Source: CAYSXY01 sp964435165 (lineage in GTDB: Bacteria > Pseudomonadota > Alphaproteobacteria > Rickettsiales > RI-342). From it: a DNA stretch of 12,296 nt. A model generated the notes under the pieces. The model ran no database searches and was not told the DNA's origin. It saw only the letters and a list, made by a program, of their open reading frames with translations. Location: assembly GCA_964435165.1 (NCBI GenBank), contig CAYSXY010000055.1, positions 1 through 12,296 of the forward strand. The letters run 5' to 3'. Made by a program: the position numbers and the translations under genes. Positions 6,876-12,296 of this stretch are shown in pieces; the first letter of the stretch is position 1; the number at the start of each line of letters is the position of its first letter.

Positions 6876-7553
6876 ATGCGCCCGTTGTTATTATTATTTT
6901 TGGGCTTTAGCGTGGTAACGCTTACACATTGCCGTCATATGAGTGCGCAAGACATATGCGCCAATGCGGTGATCCTTCACTCTCCATTTGCCATTCCAGC
7001 ACTTGTTGCGTGGGGAGGCCAGACCCTTGAACAGAACTATCATATTAAAGCACCGGCTCAGGCATTTGCCTATGATTTGGTCATTTATCCAGCTTTTACT
7101 GGCAGTGATCAGCGTGAAGATTATGGCTGCTATGGTGAGGCCATTATGGCGCCTGCAGGTGGCACGGTTATAAGCATAGCGAGGGCGATGCCGGAACACA
7201 ATCCGGGCCAGGTTCCTGATATTGATTATGCGACACTCAATGATATTCTTGGTAATTTCATCATATTAAGACTTGATGATGGCGCATATTTGGTAATGGC
7301 GCATATGCAACCCAACACGATTACTGTTAACCGCGGTGATGTGGTGAGAAAAGGCGATGTGGTAGGGCGATGCGGTAATTCAGGCCGTACTTCCGAACCG
7401 CACTTGCATTTGCACATTCAGCAGCATGACCCTCTGGACGTAGGCATCATTGATGATGCGGCGGTACCGACTTGTTTTTACACAGAAGATGGTCCTCGTC
7501 TGTTAACCGGTGGGTTTGTAAATGGTGAGCCCGTGGGTATGATATTACAGTAA
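6876..7553 (+). CDS. Exported M23-family (LytM-like) metallopeptidase
   Basis: From ATG 6876 the protein has 225 residues. A signal-peptide-like N-terminus (one Arg, then a hydrophobic run at about 3-17) precedes Cys19. The LTHC site is a poor lipobox, so ordinary signal peptidase cleavage is more likely. The M23 fold is supported by NYH (His56) and AYD (Asp67) as probable first zinc ligands, by AHM (His143) and by the HLHLH motif at 176-180, with a GTVIS beta strand near 96 and RGDVVRKGDVVG near 153. M23 enzymes cut peptide cross-links of peptidoglycan. The start was chosen because GAGGGG lies 4 nt upstream; a GTG directly after the previous stop (6864) is the alternative. Its stop abuts the recG ATG. 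Codon and base use look more A/T-rich than recG on either reading, which may indicate separate ancestry. Confidence 0.85.
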   Translation: MRPLLLLFLGFSVVTLTHCRHMSAQDICANAVILHSPFAIPALVAWGGQTLEQNYHIKAPAQAFAYDLVIYPAFTGSDQREDYGCYGEAIMAPAGGTVISIARAMPEHNPGQVPDIDYATLNDILGNFIILRLDDGAYLVMAHMQPNTITVNRGDVVRKGDVVGRCGNSGRTSEPHLHLHIQQHDPLDVGIIDDAAVPTCFYTEDGPRLLTGGFVNGEPVGMILQ

Positions 7554-9659
7554 ATGCGCCCTGATATTCTTTTCCCTTTATTTGCTGATGTGGGGTGCCT
7601 GAAAGGCATTGGCCCGGCGGTGAAGCCAAAACTGGCGAAAATGGGGATTGAGACGGTCAAAGATATGCTCTTTCATCTGCCCAGCGGGTTAGTTGACCGC
7701 AGTTTCCGCCCTGCGCTGGATGACGCACCGTCGCAGCGTGTCATCACGGTGCTGGTGACGATTGATGAACACCGGGCGGCCAAGCGCGGGTCGCGTCAGC
7801 CCTATCAGGTGGCCTGTCATAATGAGACCGGCACCTTGTTACTGACCTTTTTTCGTCCGTACCTGCCTTACATACAATCTAACCTTCCTGTGGGTGAGCA
7901 ACGGCTGGTGAGTGGGCGGGTGGAACGTTATCATGGTGTGCTGCAGATGGCGCATCCTGACTATATTCTGCCGCCTGAAAAAGCAGCAGATCTTTACAAG
8001 CCTGAACCGATCTATCCCCTCACCGCTGGGATTAGTAACAAGCAAATGCGCGGCTGGGTGGAGCAGGCACTGAAGAAGCTACCTGATCTGCCGGAATGGG
8101 GGGATGTCGCCTATCTTTCCCAACAGCACTGGGCGTCGTTTGCTGAGGTGCTGCGCGCGGCACATTACGTGATGCCTACTGGTGGTGAGCAGCGCCAAGA
8201 GACAGAGCCGCAGGCAGATAAAAATCGTCTTGCCTATGATGAAGTGCTGGCCAACCAATTGGCCATGGCAGTGATGCGACAGCATCAGCAGCGCAAGGGT
8301 GGGGTTCGATTGGCTCTCGGCGGAGCGTTGGAAACCGCATTGCGCCAGTGCTTGCCTTTTGCATTAACTGGTGGACAAGAGCAGATGCTGGGGGAGATTG
8401 CCAGTGATGTAAATTCTGGCCAGCGTATGTTGCGATTGCTTCAGGGCGATGTGGGGAGTGGCAAAACCGTTGTGGCATTGATTGCCATGCTGGCGGCGGT
8501 AGAGGCGGGTAAACAAGCGGCACTGATGGCGCCGACCGAGATTGTTGCTCGTCAGCATGTGGCGTGGATCAGCGCACAATGTGAGGCGCTTGGCATCAAG
8601 GTTGCGTTGCTAACCGGCAGTGTGAAAGGGGCGCAGCGTAGGCAGGTGCAGGAAGGGATGGAGAGTGGTGCCATATCACTGGTGGTAGGAACACATGCGC
8701 TGTTTCAGGAATCCGTCAGTTTTCATGATTTGGCGTTGGTGGTGATTGATGAGCAGCATCGCTTTGGGGTGAATCAGCGGTTGCGACTATCAGAAAAAGG
8801 ACATATGCCACCGCATGTGTTGTTGATGACGGCAACGCCCATTCCCCGCAGCCTGACTATGGCGATGTTTGGCGATATGGATGTCTCGCGCCTAAGTGAG
8901 AAACCGCCAGGACGCAAGCCAGTGGATACGAGGGTCATTCCGCTGAGCCGCTATGATGAAGTGGTGGCACGATTAGAAAAAGTGATTGAGAGCGGTGCGC
9001 GTGCCTACTGGATATGCCCGTTAGTGGAAGAATCAGACAAAGGGATGGCACTGGCGGCGGCTGAGCAGCGGGCGGTAGAATTTCGTGAGCGGTTTGGAGC
9101 CGAAACGGTCGGGCTGGTGCATGGGCGCATTAGTGGGACAGAACGCGAAGAGACGCTAGGTAAATTTCAGCGTGGTGAGCATCGGATTTTGATTGCGACG
9201 ACGGTGGTGGAAGTGGGAGTGAATGTGCCGGAAGCGACGATCATGGTGATTGAACATGCGGAGCGGTTTGGCCTGGCGCAGTTGCATCAGCTCCGTGGGC
9301 GCGTGGGGCGTGGCGAGGCAGCCTCTCATTGTTTGCTGCTTTATAGTGAATCTGTGGGACAAAGCGGCATTGAGCGGTTGAAAACCATGCGCCAGTCGGA
9401 GGATGGGTTTTTCATCGCAGAAGAAGATTTGCGCATTCGTGGTGGAGGCGAGTTGCTTGGCACCCGTCAAAGCGGGTTGCCTGTTTTTCGTTTTGCTGAT
9501 TTGGCGGAGCATAAGGACATTATACAAGCGGCCAGAGATGATGCGCGGCTGATTGTGCAGCGTGATCCGATATTGGAATCTGAACGCGGCAAGGCACTAC
9601 GTATCTTGCTCTATCTGTTTGAATATGATCGTATGGTGAAATATTTACGGTCGGGCTGA
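7554..9659 (+). CDS. recG: ATP-dependent DNA helicase RecG
   Basis: The 701-residue SF2 translocase reverses stalled replication forks and processes branched DNA. The N-terminal wedge/OB domain (about 1-210) begins with the usual GCLKGIGPAVKPKLAKMGI and includes VSGRVERYHGVLQMAHPDY near 119. The helicase core shows Walker A GDVGSGKT at 298-305, motif Ia APTEIVARQH near 326, motif II DEQH at 399-402, motif III TATPIPRS near 426, and motifs V-VI TTVVEVGVNVPEA and QLRGRVGR (579-586). RecG-typical DLRIRGGGELLGTRQSG follows at about 625-641. Length matches the family and all key motifs are intact. The ATG directly follows the peptidase TAA with no strong ribosome binding site, suggesting coupled translation. 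Confidence 0.97.
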   Translation: MRPDILFPLFADVGCLKGIGPAVKPKLAKMGIETVKDMLFHLPSGLVDRSFRPALDDAPSQRVITVLVTIDEHRAAKRGSRQPYQVACHNETGTLLLTFFRPYLPYIQSNLPVGEQRLVSGRVERYHGVLQMAHPDYILPPEKAADLYKPEPIYPLTAGISNKQMRGWVEQALKKLPDLPEWGDVAYLSQQHWASFAEVLRAAHYVMPTGGEQRQETEPQADKNRLAYDEVLANQLAMAVMRQHQQRKGGVRLALGGALETALRQCLPFALTGGQEQMLGEIASDVNSGQRMLRLLQGDVGSGKTVVALIAMLAAVEAGKQAALMAPTEIVARQHVAWISAQCEALGIKVALLTGSVKGAQRRQVQEGMESGAISLVVGTHALFQESVSFHDLALVVIDEQHRFGVNQRLRLSEKGHMPPHVLLMTATPIPRSLTMAMFGDMDVSRLSEKPPGRKPVDTRVIPLSRYDEVVARLEKVIESGARAYWICPLVEESDKGMALAAAEQRAVEFRERFGAETVGLVHGRISGTEREETLGKFQRGEHRILIATTVVEVGVNVPEATIMVIEHAERFGLAQLHQLRGRVGRGEAASHCLLLYSESVGQSGIERLKTMRQSEDGFFIAEEDLRIRGGGELLGTRQSGLPVFRFADLAEHKDIIQAARDDARLIVQRDPILESERGKALRILLYLFEYDRMVKYLRSG

Positions 9660-9680
9660 AGGCGATGTTCCTTTGACGCA

Positions 9681-11867
9681 CTAGCGCTCCTGCTGGGGCG
9701 GGTCGAGGCGTGGGGTGATGTCGGCAATGACGCCCTGGCGGAATGTGTCGATTTCCTGGAGTAGCTCGGCGCGGACATCGTCGGGTGAGGCGTCAAAATA
9801 TCCTTCTTTAACCCGCGCTTCGCGCAGCATCTGGTCAACCTGAGCAGCGATGAGTGGCTCATTTTGGGCAATATTGCCGAGCGTCAGTGAGGTGGTTACG
9901 GGCCTGTCGAGTTCGTAGAGATGCCTGGCAATGCGGTAAGCTGCGACATGATCGTCTGCCCAGTCCTGCATCATGCGCAGGGTGAGGCCAAAGTGTTCAA
10001 AGCGCCAGGTGGCTTCTGCCGTGCTACGGGGGATGATGCTGTAATCGGCCGGAATGCGTTTGACATCAAGGCCGGTGCGCTTTGCGACCTCGGTGGGAAA
10101 GTCACCCAGATAGCGTGCGAACAGCGTGTCTTTGATGCCGTCCAATGCCTCTTTTGTCAGGCTGAAAGGGTTGTCTTCCATTATTTTTCGCAATTCCGGG
10201 TCTGCATAAATTGCTTTCATCCCGGCGTAGATAATGGCCATGACGGCCACGGAACTGTAGGAGATGTTGCTGGCGGCATTGTTGAAGGTACGAATTTCCA
10301 GCCGTGCGGTTTCTTTTTTTCCTTCGTTTTTATCGATGTGATGGCTGCCAACACCACGATGACGCATGAAATGGTCGGTGCCCCAGGAGAGCAGGCTATC
10401 ATGCGAGAGAAAGGTGACGAGTATGTCATTGAAGAAAAATTTGATTTTCTGATTGGTGAAGAGATTGTTGCTGGCGAATGCGCTGACATCGCGTTTGGCG
10501 GCAGTGGGGGAGATATTACGGTTTCCTACCCATTGAAGGGAGACGCTCAGATGCTCACCCAAGGGGCCAGACTCTTTCGTGGCATAGACTAAGTTAAACG
10601 GCTTTTCGGTGACGCGGCGGCTCATATGGGCGACATAATCCGGCTGAGGTAATGTACCTTCGTTGAACTGCCATTCATGCCCGGTGCCATAGGCGTGGCC
10701 GTAATCCCAGGTGGCCTGAAAGAGGCCTGCCTTCATTTTATTGACGGCGTGGATGGTGGCAAGGGGAAGTAGAGGGCGGATGCTGATTTCCAGATTGCCA
10801 TCTTCATAGACAATGCCTCTGAATTCTCCAGCATTTGTGGTGTTGTTATTCGTGGTGCCGAACAGACCGCTATGTTGCTGGCGCAGCTCGACGGTGATGG
10901 GTTTGGGCAATTGTTCGTCGATTTCGCGCAGGGCGGCACTGAGCGTGTTGCCGTATATGAATGATTTTTCTGAGAAAAGATGGGAGATGAATGGGTGGAG
11001 AAAGGGGGCTAATTCCCGGACAAGGACCTTTACTTCGACATATTCCTGATCATCCCAAATGCGCTCATGCGCCATGATGTGCATGAGTTCGGCAAGTCGC
11101 TCGGATCGTTTTTCATAATCATCGACATAAGCGCGCATGGATGTGACGGATGATCGGATGCTATCCAGCAGGCCAGGAGGATCGACCGTTTGTTCATCCT
11201 GGAGCGAGAGGTGTTGATTGAGGCTGTTGACGGTGGATGTGAGCTGAGTTGGGATGAGGGTCAGCACATCCAACTGGTTAATGAGGCTGCGGTGAAGCCG
11301 CCGATCATAGACGCCATCGCTGAGTTTGGTGGTGAAGTTCACGACATTGTACACAATCAACTGCCATTGCACCGGCAGATCACTGGAAGTGAAGGGCAGA
11401 TTACCTAATTTTTCGCGCATAGGGGCGAAGGCTTCGGTGTGCCAGGCGCGGTCCAGCACGCGTTCTTTATGGCGTTGGACCTCATCCTGTGGGCTAATGG
11501 TCGGTTGCTGCGGCAGATCAAACTGGCGGCGGTAAAAGCGTTGATACAGATAGTCATCCAGCGCTTCATTCTTGGCGGTTTTGATGGCGTTCACAAACAT
11601 GCTGTTGGTGATGCCTTCGCCGTAAGGCTGGGCGTTGACCTCAACGCCGGTGTAGGGGATGACGCCCATGTCGCGCAGGCTGCGGGTGAAGCGAGAGACA
11701 TAGTGGTTGGCTATGCGGGTGGCATCGTTCGGCTCAGCAAATGGGTTGTGCGCCCAACCGGCAATTTCGGTCTGTTCGCCCCAGACGGATTCTATCAAGG
11801 CGTGTTCAAAAGCACGACGCAAGCCGTTGAGGGTTACGTGATCATTTTCTGGTCGGGGGCTGGACAT
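9681..11867 (-). CDS. Large protein with a divergent glutamine synthetase/glutamate-cysteine ligase-like fold
   Basis: I do not recognise this 728-residue protein as a named family. Its C-terminal half has the order of elements of the glutamine synthetase superfamily. EDGNLEISIRP (about 355-365) resembles the Glu-containing metal-binding strand. GEHLSVSLQWVG (about 437-448) resembles the GS GSGMHVHQSLW segment. TARLEIRTFNNAASNISYSSVAVMAIIYAGMKAI (from about 520) closely resembles the GS RIEVRFPDPAANPYLAFAALLMAGLDGI region, including the R-x-E-x-R residues (522-526). IPRSTAEATWRFE near 612 resembles the late GS helix. TGVEVNAQPYG (about 73-83) may be the first Glu strand. Some 270 mostly helical residues then intervene before the second, far more than in ordinary GS. 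The start is ATG 11867, because a longer TTG-initiated frame would run through two strong hairpins. The ribosome binding site is weak (AAGAA). It lies downstream of the acidic small gene. Family level is moderate confidence, substrate unknown. Confidence 0.6.
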   Translation of the reverse strand: MSSPRPENDHVTLNGLRRAFEHALIESVWGEQTEIAGWAHNPFAEPNDATRIANHYVSRFTRSLRDMGVIPYTGVEVNAQPYGEGITNSMFVNAIKTAKNEALDDYLYQRFYRRQFDLPQQPTISPQDEVQRHKERVLDRAWHTEAFAPMREKLGNLPFTSSDLPVQWQLIVYNVVNFTTKLSDGVYDRRLHRSLINQLDVLTLIPTQLTSTVNSLNQHLSLQDEQTVDPPGLLDSIRSSVTSMRAYVDDYEKRSERLAELMHIMAHERIWDDQEYVEVKVLVRELAPFLHPFISHLFSEKSFIYGNTLSAALREIDEQLPKPITVELRQQHSGLFGTTNNNTTNAGEFRGIVYEDGNLEISIRPLLPLATIHAVNKMKAGLFQATWDYGHAYGTGHEWQFNEGTLPQPDYVAHMSRRVTEKPFNLVYATKESGPLGEHLSVSLQWVGNRNISPTAAKRDVSAFASNNLFTNQKIKFFFNDILVTFLSHDSLLSWGTDHFMRHRGVGSHHIDKNEGKKETARLEIRTFNNAASNISYSSVAVMAIIYAGMKAIYADPELRKIMEDNPFSLTKEALDGIKDTLFARYLGDFPTEVAKRTGLDVKRIPADYSIIPRSTAEATWRFEHFGLTLRMMQDWADDHVAAYRIARHLYELDRPVTTSLTLGNIAQNEPLIAAQVDQMLREARVKEGYFDASPDDVRAELLQEIDTFRQGVIADITPRLDPPQQER

Positions 11868-11887
11868 TATTGTTATTCTTTTTTGCG

Positions 11888-11927
11888 CAGCGATTGTGAA
11901 TAAAGCAGGCTTTATGCAAAATCGCTG
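11888..11927 (-). promoter_or_regulatory. Long hairpin just upstream of the GS-fold gene
   Basis: CAGCGATT (11888-11895) pairs with AATCGCTG (11920-11927). TG/CA pairs follow after a mismatch, then ATAAAG/CTTTAT (11900-11905 with 11910-11915), closing a 4-nt loop. That is 16 paired positions in 40 nt with two single mismatches. On the minus strand it ends 20 nt before the ATG at 11867 and is followed by CGCAAAAAAG, not a T run, so it is not an intrinsic terminator. A role in mRNA processing, stability or translation of the ligase-like gene is inferred. Confidence 0.7.
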
Positions 11928-11929
11928 GG

Positions 11930-11982
11930 GAGTACCGAGGGGACCACACGCAAGCGCATGGTCCCGTATTCGGTTAGTACTC
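11930..11982 (-). promoter_or_regulatory. Second long hairpin between the small acidic gene and the GS-fold gene
   Basis: GAGTAC (11930-11935) pairs with GTACTC (11977-11982), CGA (11936-11938) with TCG (11970-11972), and GGGACCA (11940-11946) with TGGTCCC (11959-11965), around a 12-nt loop with small internal bulges. It is 53 nt long and starts 17 nt after the stop codon of the small gene on the minus strand. No T run follows. Together with the adjacent hairpin it leaves only two unpaired bases between the two folds. Confidence 0.68.
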
Positions 11983-11999
11983 AAACTGCCAGAAGTCGT

Positions 12000-12185
12000 C
12001 TAGGCGGGTTCGAGCACCATGTTGGGGATGGCGGTATCTTCCACGGGTTCCGGCTGGACCTCGGTCTCGGTGAAGTCCGTACCTGCCATAGCCGTGGTGA
12101 TTTCCACCACATCGTCGGTGGCACCTTGTACAGTGCCGGGTTCTGCGGGGCTATTAACCCCAGTGGGGACAGGGCGTTGACCCAT
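12000..12185 (-). CDS. Small acidic, probably disordered protein of unknown function
   Basis: A 61-residue product opens with MGQRPVPTGVNSPAEPG and ends in NMVLEPA. It has 11 Asp/Glu, one Arg, no Lys, no Cys, and is rich in Pro, Thr, Val and Ala, so it is strongly acidic and likely unstructured; no signal peptide or membrane segment is present. I do not recognise it. It is believed real because of a near-perfect ribosome binding site (AGGAGGT, 5 nt before the ATG). It lies 132 nt upstream of, and in line with, the GS-fold gene. Such pairing of a short peptide with a carboxylate-amine ligase resembles known peptide-tag or precursor systems (Pup with PafA), but there is no sequence match to Pup and no C-terminal GGE/GGQ, so this is only a hypothesis. 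Confidence 0.62.
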   Translation of the reverse strand: MGQRPVPTGVNSPAEPGTVQGATDDVVEITTAMAGTDFTETEVQPEPVEDTAIPNMVLEPA

Positions 12186-12190
12186 GTCGC

Positions 12191-12197
12191 ACCTCCT
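12191..12197 (-). promoter_or_regulatory. Near-perfect ribosome binding site of the small acidic gene
   Basis: AGGAGGT on the minus strand lies 5 nt before ATG 12185, the strongest well-spaced ribosome binding site in the window. It implies high translation of the small protein compared with the ligase-like gene, whose site is weak. Further upstream (12198-12296) I see no convincing -35/-10 pair; TATAGT at 12246-12251 is a weak candidate -10. Confidence 0.7.
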
Positions 12198-12296
12198 GCC
12201 TTAACGGCAACTCGGATACATTACGCCTCAACCCGAAAGCTGAGGACTATACCAACGCAAAGCGCATAGTATTGCGTGGAGAAATAGCGGCTAAGG

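Noticed and set aside
9660..9680. Possible bidirectional terminator between convergent recG and the GS-fold gene
   Set aside because: The 21-nt gap has no inverted repeat or T run, so any termination must occur inside the opposite gene or through Rho.
11915..11959. Short minus-strand frame of about 15 codons (ATG at 11959) between the acidic gene and the ligase-like gene
   Set aside because: Only a weak GGGA at poor spacing precedes it, and it lies wholly inside the paired stems; likely chance.
11888..11982. Intrinsic terminators at the two hairpins
   Set aside because: No T run follows either stem on either strand.
11868..11984. TTG-initiated 39-residue extension of the GS-fold protein
   Set aside because: It would have to be translated through both long hairpins, has no ribosome binding site, and its residues show no family character. 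ATG 11867 is the more natural start.
12094..12110. Inverted repeat GTGGTG/CACCAC inside the small acidic gene
   Set aside because: Six base pairs of low-complexity codons (Val/Thr rich) are expected by chance, with no supporting context.
11958..12269. Plus-strand open frame of 103 codons over the small acidic gene
   Set aside because: It is opposite the small gene that has the strong ribosome binding site, has no own Shine-Dalgarno, and its composition looks like a shadow frame.
1..12296. CRISPR array, tRNA or rRNA genes, insertion sequence
   Set aside because: No regularly spaced repeats, no cloverleaf or rRNA-like segments, and no transposase-like frame or terminal repeats were seen.

Overview
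The window reads as a piece of an alphaproteobacterial chromosome of moderate GC. The reasons are the sdhE-mfd pair sharing an ATGA overlap, a nearby divergent recG, and the sequence character of these three proteins. The lineage within the class cannot be fixed from the sequence. It may be a less-studied one, because several accessory genes here do not fit a familiar neighbourhood.

Layout. At 16-1466 (minus) lies a membrane-anchored GH114-type glycosidase gene ending in a clear intrinsic terminator. It is preceded by its own strong sigma-70-type promoter at 1622-1650 and a structured leader of about 150 nt that may encode a 32-residue leader peptide. At 1676-5841 (minus) is the sdhE-mfd operon: the flavinylation factor of succinate dehydrogenase, then the transcription-repair coupling factor. 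Mfd carries an in-frame repetitive insertion of about 89 residues between helicase motifs I and Ia. At 5970-9659 (plus), divergent from sdhE, is a tight three-gene unit: a PAS plus degenerate-GGDEF protein, a secreted M23-type peptidase and RecG. At 9681-12185 (minus, convergent with recG) is a 61-residue very acidic protein with a near-perfect ribosome binding site, then 132 nt that fold into two large hairpins, then a 728-residue protein. The C-terminal half of that protein looks like a divergent glutamine synthetase/glutamate-cysteine ligase fold. Positions 12186-12296 contain no gene that I can support beyond the 5' region of the small acidic gene.

How the genes relate. Mfd and RecG are both SF2 DNA translocases that deal with stalled polymerases and forks, and SdhE serves respiration. 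The GH114 enzyme and the M23 peptidase both point to work on the cell envelope or extracellular polymer. The PAS/GGDEF-like protein is probably a sensor or nucleotide-binding protein without cyclase activity.

The least explained parts are the acidic small protein/GS-fold protein pair with its structured spacer, and the palindromic coding repeat inside mfd. These are the best candidates for something undescribed.
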